From the NCBI GenBank assembly GCA_038496445.1, contig JALMLS010000028.1:1-27090 (forward strand): 27,090 bases of DNA, written 5' to 3'. The stretch is from Trichosphaerium sp. ATCC 40318 (Eukaryota > Discosea > Flabellinia > Trichosidae). The translations under genes were made by a program, and so were the position numbers. The notes under the pieces were generated by a model. It was not told the DNA's origin, made no database searches, and saw only the letters and a program-made list of their open reading frames with translations. This document shows, in pieces, positions 10,866-21,693 of this stretch (within the stretch, counting starts at the first letter, position 1; each line of letters starts with the position of its first letter).

Positions 10866-12832
10866 TTATTGATTAGCCTTATCGTGATATGCAGCTTTTC
10901 TGGAGATAGCATAACCACCTCTTCCATGTTTATCACCGCATCCACGTTCTCTACTATGCTTCATACCCTTCATTAGCATCTTTTTAGTTGCTTTATCTCT
11001 ATAAGTTGCTTTGTCTTTCATGTCACCACGAATCTCTTCAAGATCTTCTATCATTTCAACACATAATGCATCAGAAGCAGAAATCGATTCTTTGACATCT
11101 ATAAATAAACTAGTAAGTACAAGATTTTCAGCTAAAGGAAACTAGTTTTTTCAATTTTTCTTAGAAGTGATGAAGATGATACTTACGTTTGATTGCTGCA
11201 TCTACTATACCCTGTGCTTTCTTTAGGTCGGATTTACCAACGACTTGAGCTTCTGCCATGGCATTAGATGATACGATTCTAAAAGGGTAAGCGAGAGTTA
11301 AACACAAGAGAAAAAAAAAGCGAACCTGTTGATTTGAACATCCATGAAGTAATCTCTTGTTTGTTCCTTTGGTAACTCAGATTTACGCTTGACAACAACT
11401 TTCTTTTCAATAACAGCATTTACACAAGACATAACGTTAAAGAACTCGGTTTTGTATGTGGCTACAACAAACTCCTCTACAAAAACTGTCAGTTGATGAA
11501 TTGAAAAAAAGATCTAATTGATTGATTAAATTGTGTTTTCGTACCTGATTCACCACAAGCAGGAAGCTCAAATTGAGCTACTATGTTCCTTCGCTCTTCA
11601 CTGTACATATCTCCCAAGTCGAGAATGTGTACACCGTCTTTGACTTCAGTCTAAAAGACGAACGTAAGAACAAACAAAAACATGTTGTTTCAGCGAAATA
11701 ACTTTGACTTCCTGGCCACTCACAGCACAAAAAAATATCATTTCATACCTTGATTTTACCCATTATTTTCTTGACTTTACAGCCATTCTCAGGTACGATA
11801 GACATTTTAATATTCTGTGCGCAGACAGATAATAAACCGCCCAAACAGTCAGCAAAACTTGATGCGATATCATCTGGATTCTCTACATAGTAGTACATTC
11901 CATTTGCAGCTTGTGCGAGTTCCCTATTTTGACAGAAAAGTCAGAAATCAAGAAGATATTTTCAGTGAAACTACTTTCATACCTCAACATTTTTTCGTCG
12001 TGGTCATCACCGTAACCAAACGTGAATACTTAAGCATTCATTTGCTCTTCGAGCTTTGTTTTAAGTGCTTTTACAAGTGCAGGTGATTTAGAGATACCGT
12101 GGTTTGCAAGACCGTCAGTTAGAAGCCAAACACTTTGTACTTTGTTTTGAACTTTTGTTGCTAAAAAAAGACGAAATAAATAAACCGTTGGGGCGTCAAG
12201 ATCTTTTTTTATGGCTTGTAGGAGTTTAAAATACGTACCTTTTAGTTCTTCTAAGCCTTTAAAAAGGCCACCGCTTAAATTTGTACTAGATCCTGCCTTT
12301 ATTTGGCTGACTTTACGTTTGAGCGTTGTCTAAAGGAACGAGTTGGTTGTGATGTATTTTGGTGTTTATTTGAAAGTTAACTCTAGCGTTAACGGCTGGG
12401 GCGATAGCTATAGCTGTGATAACGCGTACCTTGTTGCTTGGAGTCATTTTCGTAAGCTCCATGTCTGTTCTGACGCCAGTGTCGAAACTAACGACGCCAA
12501 ACGAATCAGCCTTCGTTAGTTGCGTAGAAACGAAGTTTAACGTTTCTTTAACAAGCTTCATTTTCTTTGTGCCCATAGAACCGCTTCTATCTACTACAGC
12601 GCAGATATCCACGTCAGCTCTGGTGTCTTCGGCAAATGTTGGAGCATGTAGAGAGGAGCAAAAATGAGCAGTTGGCACTTCCGCTGTTGGGAATACATCG
12701 TATTCTTTGTGTGTGGCAAGTAAAAAGTCTTTTAGCTCTTCTATTATGATTTTAGATTAAAACAGCTCGTACTTGATTAAACGTACCAGTAGGTGTCTGA
12801 TCTTGTTGTTGGATTGATTGTGGTTCAGCCAT
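10866..12832 (-). CDS. VWA-domain protein with one in-frame TAA, 463 codons
   Basis: Nine exons join in phase: 12832-12787, 12740-12430, 12329-12239, 12160-11983, 11923-11749, 11650-11545, 11485-11326, 11278-11187 and 11098-10866, ending in TAA. Residues about 58-230 form a von Willebrand factor A domain with a complete metal-ion-dependent adhesion site: DRSGSM (66-71), T135 in AGSSTNL, and D165 in LLTDG. The domain ends with VFTFGYGDDHDE and AAQAANG-type sequence. After it come beta-rich segments and a helical, lysine-rich tail (KDKATYRDKATKKMLMKG) with a GCGDKHGRGG stretch. Such intracellular VWA proteins usually mediate metal-dependent protein contacts. Codon 193 is TAA (12030-12032), between the helix ending EEQMNA and the strand VFTFGYG, so plain translation would give a truncated 192-aa product. 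The frame and splice sites on both sides are otherwise intact. Confidence 0.75.
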
Positions 12833-13549
12833 GGTTGTGTTTTGTGTTGTTAGTTACGTTTTATGGTTAGTGTCAGCTTATTTTTTCGGTTTTACTTTCT
12901 TTGAAAAAAAAAAGACAGTGCAAACAATTTTCATGTTTTTCTTTTTTTTTGTGCAAGGGTTACAACCGCTATTAGGGAGGGCCGCCAATCAGAACTTGTG
13001 TATTTCGAGAATTTAGTTTTTGATGGCTTACAGCAGTGGACTCTATTGTTAACAATCTTTCTCTGAAACAACTTTAACGATTTGAAGATGTTCAAACCCC
13101 TAATACACAATGATGTTCAAATCCTTAATACCAAGTTGAATCTCAACCGAGAGGTATAATAGTTGGCAATCATTGTTAGTAGATGGTTCATTTCATGAGT
13201 CATAGAGGATACCATTGTGTTTTGTGAGCATCTGAATAAGCAGAACAGCTCATGCTAATAACTTTCCATGTGGCTTACCAATATACTTTTCATTTGTTTC
13301 TTGTCCTAATACAAATGACATAGAAGTCTTTAAGTACAAGATCAAACGAACAAACACCTTTACAATAATAGCACGTGATCAAGTTGCAAACACCGTTGCC
13401 TGGCAACTACTGCTCGTCCGTACTGCTAAAGCTCCTTCAGCACTTTGGCGTGCGAGGTCGACCTATGATTGCTACTGTTGGCACTTATCTTTGCGTAGCT
13501 TAGCCTAGTTTAAGTGAATAACCGTCAAGCCACCTGTCGTTCCACAGCA
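12833..13549. promoter_or_regulatory. Intergenic region between divergent VWA and armadillo-like genes
   Basis: This 717-nt gap separates two start codons pointing away from each other, so it should hold both promoters. It contains T-runs near 12920-12950 and a CACGTG palindrome at 13372-13377, about 170 nt upstream of the armadillo-like gene's ATG. I see no supported coding exon in it. Confidence 0.35.
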
Positions 13550-15892
13550 ATGGACTTACAAGCTTCCTACGACTTTGGTAATACTGAAGCTAGTAAACTA
13601 CAGTGTTTTCAACGCCTTGTGGATCTGTTTACTAATCTACAATATGATTCCTACGAGACAAAGTATAAATACTCTTTTAAGATAAAACTAACGTAGAATA
13701 GTGCATCAGAAGAACAAAAGGAGTATTGGATTAACGAAGCCACCAATTTGGCTTTAAAGCACCACAAGGAAGTAATATTGGTATCTAATGAACTACTGGA
13801 ACGCAGGAAAACACTACTGGTCGCTTACTTGCACTGTACGGATAACTGTCAATTTTTCTAAGCTTAACAGCATTAATACCATTTATAGTTAGCGTAAGTT
13901 ACCTCCTATGTAAACCGTTAATGGAGGACACTACACTAGACAACTCTATTTTTAAAACCTACGTCGTCAGGTATGTTTCTTTTCAACGAAAAACACAGAA
14001 CACATATGGTGGATTTACTACTTTCACTTGTATTTGTGACAAACTCATGTGTTTTTACCCGTTTTTGTACAACGGTTTTACATAGATTACGTTCAGTTGT
14101 AGTCTGTGGTTTCCATTTTTTGCGATAAGAAGTGCAAACCATTTTCAACTTGTTAACTTCTTCGTTTTGTTGATCTGGTTAGGACTCTCCCGTTATTGGA
14201 ACTGGCACTTGAGATCGAAGGCTCTTCTATGATAGTAGATGAATACTCTAGTGGTGGAAAAGCGATATCAGTTATAATGAGTTGGATTCACAGTATCACG
14301 TGGGGTAAAGATGTGGCGAATATTATAGCAGAGACAACAATAATGAAGGGTATTTACCCCTATTTATCGTGTCCGTCTGAGACAATAAGGCAGTCAGCTT
14401 TGAGTGTTTGTGTATGGCTTTTAGACGGCGATGGGAACGCTGTTATATTCCAAGAGCTAGGAGGAATGGACTTGATTCTTTCATGTGTATCAAACAACAC
14501 AATAGCAAAAACGAATGCCACTGTACGTTGTATATACGAATCTAATGCTTTCCCGTCATGTGGAGTTAATAATCATGTTCTTAGAGTATAGCGTGGAAGC
14601 TTGCAATGGTAGAATTATCGTCTCTAAAGTTGATAAAACACGAGTTATTCTCTAAAACCATCGAATGGATACCTTCAGCTGATACAACCAATGATATTTC
14701 CTTTAAAATAATCTGTTGTTGCTATCTGTCTTGTTTATTGGCGCATGGTGAGACAGATCCAGCCTGTAATGATATACTAAAGAGCAAGGGCGTGGAGGAA
14801 AAGTGTTTTGCACTTGCAAAGAACATTAAGCCTTACTTGAGTCAAAACCATAATATTCTTATTGATTTTTGGGATTTTGCAATTCCTTCTTTGAGGAGCA
14901 AGTCTTCAGAAGCTAATTGTGGTATGTTATCAGTTGTATATTATTGCCTTCAAGATTCATCGCATTCGCATGTTGACTACCCCAAGGTATGTAGCAATAC
15001 TGTTGAAAACTGATTTGGTTTTCGGAATTGTTTTTTTTTATTGAAAGGAAAATTATCCTCAGTATCACGTGCTGTTGGTTGTTTACGGTTTCTTGACTCA
15101 TTATTATTAAATTGATTTGGGTTTTTTCCTCCTAGGCGCATTGTGAATTAATATCACTAACGCTTACCAATCTATAGATGCTTGAAAGAGATGGAGCTAC
15201 AGTTCATATAATTAATATTTTGAACAAAAAACTTCCTTTGAATGATGCAGACGTTTTTGCTGTAGATATGGTTCTTGACATACTACTACTGTATTCAAAA
15301 TCTAAAAATGTGAGGCATTTTTTGGTTCAACATGGCATCTTACGGTATGTAATGATAAAATCCTTTATTTGGAAACAGGTTTTTTCTTACACGTGTCTGT
15401 CTGTTTACCTCAACTGCTTCTTTATTGTAGGGCTTTAAGTAATTGTACTAGGAAGATTAATATACGTGATTCTATTTTGTGTAATATTATGGAAGATCCT
15501 AGTATCTACATACATAGTATGTTTTCTCACGTGTTCTTTTTCTTTTTCGTTTGTAATGCTGTTTTTTGGCTTCCAAATCAAATTACTGCCTACGGCTGGT
15601 TTTTGGTTTCCTTGGTTGTTGTTTTGATTGTGTTCGTTTAGAGGCACCTAAAGGATCCGTTTTAACATTGCTACATACTTGTCAGAACTTTCTAATGAAG
15701 AACGCTGATGATGTTCTTGACCTTGCAACTTTTAGTCATCATCATAATATGGATATTATGGAAGCTTTCTTTACTGCATCCGCACTTAAGGATGGTTTAT
15801 CTTCGGATTCAGATGTGCTTAATCAGTCTATTGAATTTAAAAATAGGTTCAAACTTCTCAAAGAGATAACGACTAAATCAAACAGTAATTGA
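13550..15892 (+). CDS. Armadillo/HEAT-like helical repeat protein, 524 aa
   Basis: Eight exons join in phase: 13550-13662, 13702-13835, 13889-13970, 14183-14522, 14585-14986, 15178-15344, 15431-15516 and 15642-15892, ending in TGA. The first intron is 39 nt with an ACTAAC branch site. From residue about 110 onward the protein is almost entirely helical, with leucine, isoleucine and small residues spaced as in armadillo or HEAT repeats (for example SETIRQSALSVCVWLLDGDG, FQELGGMDLILSCVSN, FLVQHGILRALSNCTRK). These repeats usually form a superhelix for protein binding. I cannot place it in a named family. Exon 6 has two possible acceptors: 15178, used here, and 15136, which would add 13 in-frame codons of repeat-like sequence followed by TAG at 15175-15177. 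Confidence 0.75.
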
Positions 15893-16060
15893 TTTATTGT
15901 TTTTTATGTACAAGTTACAATACAAAATATTAATTCATTGTCTCTATTTTATATATAAGAGTGTGTTTTACCCTCTAGTACATACCAATCATCTATTGCC
16001 TGTGACAATCACACCTCAGGTTACAAACTTGTGAGGTGTGTTCTCCAAAATGAGTGATAG

Positions 16061-16635
16061 GTGTTTTTTTTCTTGTATTCGTATCTTGTGGTGAAGACAA
16101 CACAATGGGTTGTTTGGGACATAGCTTCCGCAATGAAGAGGTTTACTTATTCCAATGCGGATAGCAGATGCAGGTGGGTTTCGTACAATAGCTCTAAGAA
16201 CATGATTGCAGCATCACATGATAAGGGTCTTGTACTTTCATCCTCAAAACTCTAAAAAAACACCCCAACAAGTTTCTTCATTTCCACAATTTGTTTCTTT
16301 TTTTGTAGGGTATGGCTGACCATTTGTGCGTAAACATTACACAAAATTAGTAATACAACCAAAAGGTTAATAGCCTACTCATTGGCATCCATTTACAACG
16401 CATGCCAAGAACTTGAGTCACCTGAAACTCGCAAACGCTTTGTACAAATTCAAGATGTGTGACTTGTCGAAGTAACAAAACAGCGTCGCCTTATTAACAG
16501 CAACTTAAGATATGTATTACTTGTAATCAATGCGATCTTCAACGCATTATGCTGACACCATGCATGTGCCACCATTGACGACAGTTTACTCCTCAACAAT
16601 AGTATAAGTAATTGCTTACTAGCAGCAACATCAAA
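16061..16635 (+). pseudogene. Decayed WD40-like fragment
   Basis: A frame at about 16090-16240 contains VVWDIASAMKRFTYSNAD and MIAASHDKGLV, which resemble the WD and H-x-x-x-V ends of two WD40 blades. A possible acceptor (ttttttgtag) near 16308 leads to a frame starting VW that stays open to the tRNA except for TAA at 16331-16333, TGA at 16460-16462 and TGA at 16553-16555. Parts of it look protein-like (RLIAYSLASIYNACQELESP). Together these suggest the remains of a larger gene. The WD40 assignment rests on short motifs only. Confidence 0.3.
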
Positions 16636-16709
16636 GCCTATGTAGCTCAGTTAGGTAGAGCGTTAGCCTTTTAAGCTAATGGCCGCGGGTTCGAGCCCCG
16701 TCATAGGCT
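16636..16709 (+). tRNA. tRNA-Lys (UUU)
   Basis: A complete cloverleaf without an intron: a 7-bp acceptor stem GCCTATG/CATAGGC, D stem GCTC/GAGC, anticodon stem TTAGC/GCTAA with a seven-base loop CTTTTAA, and a T arm GCGGG-TTCGAGC-CCCGT. The anticodon is TTT at 16670-16672, which reads lysine AAA and AAG. CCA is not encoded, as expected for a nuclear gene; position 73 is T, which is unusual. No long T-run follows at once, only TTTATTATT about ten bases downstream. Confidence 0.93.
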
Positions 16710-16900
16710 TCAACTTTATTATTACACCCGTCTTAGCAAGAGTTCCGAATAAAATTCATAAATATGCTAAGAATGCATTCTCAGAATATCAGAATGCAGA
16801 ACTTATTTGATACCTCAATTGCTCACACAATAAAGTTATCTAGTAAGATGTACTAGAAACATATGGGCGGCAATACTACTTGAGTAATGTTCACGTGATT

Positions 16901-17443
16901 ATGGCGTACACAAAAGTTTCCGCGAGAGGAAATGATTTGCAATTGTACCTTGAATTTGTTGAAATGTACCAGTCGTTCTCATAGTGAGTTTTAGCGACCA
17001 TAGCATGTAGAGGTTCCAGACGTGCTATTAAACATTTAAATGTTCAAAAACGTGATCAAGAATAAACGTTAACGTATCTGATTTACTGCATCAACTAGCA
17101 AATCGTGCCTTTGAGGAGAAACAACATTTAAGAGATCTCCACTTAACAGCACAAGTACGCTTATTTTTAATTAAACAGTTTTTTCATAACCAGAATATCA
17201 CCAGCGCTTTTGGTCATCCCTGGGTCCCTCAAGGCACAAACTTTTGGGCACGTGGCTCTTAAAGCAATAAAGGTGACCTCATGGGTTAATACGTCGGTTT
17301 GCAACTTGTCAAAATGTTAAATGAGCTCCACTTTACTAATGTTAAGTACAAGCCCAATTTAGTATCAAAAAACAATTTTGTCACTGATTTATTACAATGA
17401 AATCACCTGAGTATAAATTCAGTGTCTAACTTTGGTGCTTTAG
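16901..17443 (+). pseudogene. Coding-like segments with in-frame stops, unresolved
   Basis: Segments here read like protein but cannot be spliced cleanly. One starts at ATG 16901 (MAYTKVSARGNDLQLYLEFV) and meets TAG TGA at 16982-16987 before a further coding-like stretch. Another ends in DLLHQLANRAFEEKQHLRDL at a gtacgc donor near 17154. After that intron's aaccag acceptor, one frame starting NITSAFGHPWVPQGTNFW continues through two TAA codons and an LVKMLNELHF stretch to a TGA near 17398. They are probably 5' exons of the gene whose 3' exons start at 17444, either decayed or carrying introns I cannot see. Confidence 0.3.
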
Positions 17444-18337
17444 AATCCATATAATTGGCCTCTTGTTATATTGAGTTTATGGGAAAGAGAAATAAGTTAT
17501 TTGTTTACAGCTATCTTGGTATGGAAAGATGCAGAATGGACAAAAGAATGTTTGAATAGAGATGTGAAACATAAAAAGAAACTCTGTGATAAGACAACAA
17601 AGTATTTTCAAAGCAGTACAAAAAGCTGTAGCAAAACATAACGCAGATAAAACCGAATGTGGTGAACTTCTTGATATACTACAAAAAGTAAGAGTCTTGT
17701 ATTATGTTGGGTCTGTCTTAAAATACCTGTAGGCAACACGTGGAAAGTATACACTAAGCAAAGAATTCAATGTGAGTTCAAATGCTGTTGATTTGACAAT
17801 GTATGACTTTTCAATCCCAGAGTTACACATGATGTCTAATTCACTACGGTACACCTTAACACCTACTTATTTGCTCCTTATATTAATCATATTAAAATGT
17901 ACCAGACAATACTGCTTTATTCCATTTAAGTGGTTCGCTGTTAGTTCATTAAGTTATAACTTTAGAGAAGTTCACGAAATTGACAATGTACTTTTTGCTT
18001 TACACTTTTTCTTACCTGATTTGTTTTCTGATGTCTTTTTGAGTACTTGTATAAAGATCTGTTCATGTCTGCAGCAAATAAAGAAGATTTTCCTCTTCCT
18101 GATGATGAATTAAAAGGAATGGCAGCTGAAAGAATGTTATATCATGACATTCCGATTGAAGAATTAAGGAAGAATCTACGAGAGTATTTACACTTTTTTA
18201 CAAGAAGTGACACATCAGAAAATGCAATAGTTTACTTTGGACTAATACAAAATATTGCTGCAGTACACAAGCACCGTTGTAAACATACTTCGAATAGAAA
18301 CTCAGACAAAAGTCATACTGATGTTGAGTCATTGTGA
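17444..18337 (+). CDS. Unknown protein, 3' exons (215 aa seen)
   Basis: Five exons join in phase: 17444-17585, 17614-17687, 17733-17848, 17966-17987 (a 22-nt micro-exon) and 18044-18337, ending in TGA. The peptide starts NPYNWPLVILSLWEREISYL, which contains a possible hydrophobic helix. The rest is charged and helical, with KAVAKHNADK-like, FPLPDDELKGMAAERM and IPIEELRKNLREYLHFF segments and a basic, histidine-rich end. I do not recognise it. The 28-nt intron at 17586-17613 is short enough to be a frameshift in a decaying gene instead. The 5' end is unresolved (see the preceding entry), so the gene may be a pseudogene. Confidence 0.45.
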
Positions 18338-18792
18338 AACAAAGTAAAGTAATAACATTGTAATTCTCAGACTACTCGACCATAAAGTGTAGAGAGATAC
18401 ACCTCTGTTTGAAGGGTGGTAGTTACACTTGCATTATTCATTTTGTTACCGTGGTATCTTGTTTTAAACTCTTCTAACTTGTGCTACATACTCACATCTT
18501 AATCATAACCTTTTTACAATGATTCTTTTGATAGTGATTTGTGGCACAATAAATACTTGGCAAGTTGAGTACTTGATCGGTGCAGCAGTTGTAGCAATAT
18601 GTACACAACACAAGTCTATTGACACCATGTTCTTATCATCTTAACTTTCACCAGCAAGCTTCATGGTCCGTGTAACCATTGTATTTAGTATTCTATCCTA
18701 CTCAATTACATTCGAGAGTTTGGACTTGCATCATTCCTTGTCGAGGAATAACTAAGCGAGGGTGAGTTGAAATAGTCCAAAAAAAAAACCAA
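18338..18792. other. Intergenic region between convergent genes
   Basis: No supported gene. A minus-strand frame around 18525-18690 is fairly open but has an internal TAA, no splice context and no family resemblance. Likely 3' untranslated sequence of both neighbours. Confidence 0.4.
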
Positions 18793-21343
18793 CTAGGCAC
18801 CTCCATCCTGATGATTTTCAGGCGGATTTATCAATGGTTTTGCTCCAGGCTTGACTTTAATAGGTGTGTCTGGATGATAAAAACTTATTGTGGCTGCTAA
18901 ACTATCAAGATCGCCTTCCCACCAATATGGTACATGTACCAAATAAACACCTGAAAGTAATAACAATAAGTCATGGCTCAAAAAATGTTTTTACCATATT
19001 GCTTGCATCTTCGTGACTTCTCTACATCTCTCCATGCAAACACGTTAGTTGGTTGTTCGTGTTTGAATAGATCGTAGTAATGGTGTTCACCTAAAGTGAG
19101 GTTAAGGAGAATGATAAAGTTGAGGAAAACTTGAACACATTTAAAAAAAAAGTTTACCTTGGTACTCAATCGCCAGGTTGTATTTAGGTACAAATATATC
19201 AAAGCTTAACAAAATACCAGAGTTTCTATACCCTAACATATGTTCCTCTTCAATGCGTTCTCCAGGGAACAACATTTTTACACTGTAGACTAGAAGTCTA
19301 ATAGTAAAGAATTAACAACAAGAGAAACGAAGAAACAAAGTAAACCAAAAAAACAAAGCACCTCTGAGCAGCTTTTTTAGAACGATAAGAAAAGTTCCTC
19401 CATTTCCAATTAACACCAGGATATATTGTTTGAAGAACTTGAGGGAAGTAAGGTAAAATACCTTTACCGTTCAAGCTGGAAAATTGCTTAGCAGAGATAC
19501 GATACCTTAAAGGGAAATCAGGCGTTGCAAAGAAAGAAGTTTTTCGGACCATTTACTAGGCTCGCTAATGTTATACACACGCTCCATATTTGTCAGGAAG
19601 CCTTTGACATTTATTCCATCCTGCCAATAACCCCTTGGTACTGTAAGACGACGTCTAGAGAAAGAATTAAAAAGACATTTTATAAAAGAAGTTTCGATGT
19701 TTGATGTTTAACATACTTAAACATGGATTCTCGCCAGTTATACGATGGATACAATGTCTTCAAGGTATCGAAGTAGGAGTTCTTATATCTAAAGGATCCT
19801 TAGACCAATACTTGTTACGATAAAGCAAAAATAAAGAACATACTTTGATTTAACCAGATAAGAAATACCAAGAGAGACACTCTGTTCTGCACTTATATCA
19901 CACCAAGCATCGAATGTTTTAATACCAATATTCTGACCAACTTCATCAAGCATATCACGTTGATTTAATTGATTATCCCAATGATGAGAAGGTGCACGTC
20001 TGTTTTGTTGCCAAAAAATTAGCCAAAACAGCCGAGCCAAAAAAAACTCAAACAACGCACAAGAAATTACCTGGCACCCAAGCATGCTCAGGATATAGCG
20101 CATTTAGCATCTCTACAACACCTCCTCTATATCTATAGACAATATATTTTTAAAAATACACTTAAAGATTGCTATAATGCCGTACTTGCGAAGAATACTT
20201 GCTAGACCTGCTTTCTGAAAATGTGGTACACCAGTACCATGCCAATCATCAAGAGTTTTAATATTCAGCTTCCACGCTGCCTTGTTCAGGAGTTTCCGTT
20301 GAGCTTGTATAAAATAATCGGGAGCACTCTTAAGCTTAAATGATTGCCATCGTACTGAAGGGTATACAGCATTAAACAGAGATACCATCGAACGATTATG
20401 CCTAACGATCGTTGAAGTGTTAGTTTTCGCGTTATTTTCTCACTTAGAAAACACGTGGTAGAACAATAAAATATTAAGAATATATACTTACTTTGCTAGT
20501 ATTGCTGTACCATTTGGTTGCTGCAAAATATCCTTTTTATCAACGAGATACCAATCACTAAGAATCTTAATATTCAAAGTCATACCAATTTCATCTAATC
20601 TCATTCTTAAATTATCAACTGACTCCCAATGACCCATCGGTGCACACCTATCAATACTTAAGCTCAAGAGCTTCTAAACTCATTAGTGTACCTAAATCGC
20701 CATACTTCCCATGGATAATCAGGAAAGAGCGAAGAGAGCATACGAGAGAGCGAATTATCATATCTAATTCGAACAATTAGTTGCATGAAAAAATCATCTT
20801 TTGACAAAGAACTCTTTCCTGTACACTAAAATCGAACCAAACCCGAACTCATGGACATCACTAGATACATGTGAATACCATCCATCAAGAGTTTTGATCC
20901 CAAGTTTCTTAGAAACACGCTGACACATCGCTTTTGATTCGTTCTGAGTTACACTAGAAAAATTTGGTTTGTCGTCTCTAGTGTAGCGTTAAAACATTCT
21001 ATTGATCACAGCAGGCTTCGACATACGCAAACCTGTATTGAAGCCAAAATGTGGATGGGTATAATTGCTGTAAAGTCGCTGAAAGCCCACCGTAGCTTAA
21101 AAGCTTGTCAGAGGATATAAGAGCGTACAGCGTTGATTTTACATTAACCATCGCAGATTTGGTGTACCTGTTAACAATACCAGCCATTTCTGGTTCTGAA
21201 GCCATACGCCTTTGATTTAGGGCGTACCAATCGTCTTTTACGAACACACGAAGAGCTGGCGCGAATGTCACATTAAAAAGTTTTCTATGTACTCTAATAC
21301 GCGATGGTGGGTGGGCAGAACCCCTTATAGTAGCTGAACGCAT
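18793..21343 (-). CDS. Tandem-repeat protein with C-terminal PD-(D/E)XK-like nuclease domain, 584 aa
   Basis: Fourteen exons join in phase: 21343-21168, 21095-21033, 20953-20825, 20763-20692, 20647-20492, 20401-20186, 20132-20061, 19999-19844, 19788-19717, 19654-19550, 19505-19362, 19297-19158, 19090-18995 and 18950-18793, ending in TAG. Residues about 30-450 are six copies of a roughly 70-76-aa unit with the pattern L.IKTLDDWY...GG..IL..Y..SL..ML..LYP...W...F. The C-terminal domain has D487 in SFDIFV, E498 and Q500 in AIEYQGEHHYYD, RDVEK at 521-525, and VPYWW at 539-543. This is the D...E-x-Q/K layout of restriction-endonuclease-fold proteins (DUF559-like). From memory, the same repeat-plus-nuclease arrangement occurs in uncharacterised proteins of early fungi and amoebae. 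DNA cleavage is plausible but unproven, since Q replaces the usual K. The first residues (MRSATIRGSAHPPSRIRVHR) are basic and could be a mitochondrial targeting signal. Confidence 0.8.
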
Positions 21344-21693
21344 AATGGTTTTTAAAACTGTTGATTGGCATGTTACAGTAGTACACACGTACTACAACAC
21401 GCGTCGCAAGTGTAATGCGCAGTTTATTTACAATAATTAATGAGCTGCATGTCAAAACAGTCAAACGTAGTACTGAGGCGTCCTAAATTCACTTTAAAGC
21501 CGTAATAAAGCATATTCGATGTAGTGTTGATATGTCACGTTACAGTATGCCTGGTGACTCAAAAAGGCTATTACTGTGGTTGTAAAAATAACAACAAGGG
21601 AAAGCTGGAAATTCGCACGATTTTTCGCGTGTCAAAAAGTGGAGTACTATGCAAGCATAACTTCGAATAGGTTAAAGGACAAGGAATCAGTGA
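21344..21693. promoter_or_regulatory. Bidirectional upstream region
   Basis: This 350-nt gap separates the start codons of two divergent genes, the nuclease-like repeat gene and the F-box/LRR gene, so it must hold both promoters. I see no clear TATA box or repeated motif. Confidence 0.3.

Noticed and set aside
8439-17400. A reassigned genetic code with TAA/TAG as glutamine
   Set aside because: The 899-, 584- and 496-aa genes contain no in-frame TAA or TAG, and several genes end convincingly in TAA or TAG. I kept only the weaker idea of biased mutation or readthrough.
18525-18690. Minus-strand open stretch with hydrophobic residues
   Set aside because: It contains a TAA and shows no splice signals or family pattern; it lies between two convergent gene ends.
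19505-19549. Apparent TAA in the nuclease-like gene after the repeat segment ending EPSKW
   Set aside because: A 44-nt intron (gtccga to ctttaag, phase 2) removes it and restores the repeat consensus WYRISAKQF...GKGIL, so it is not a premature stop.
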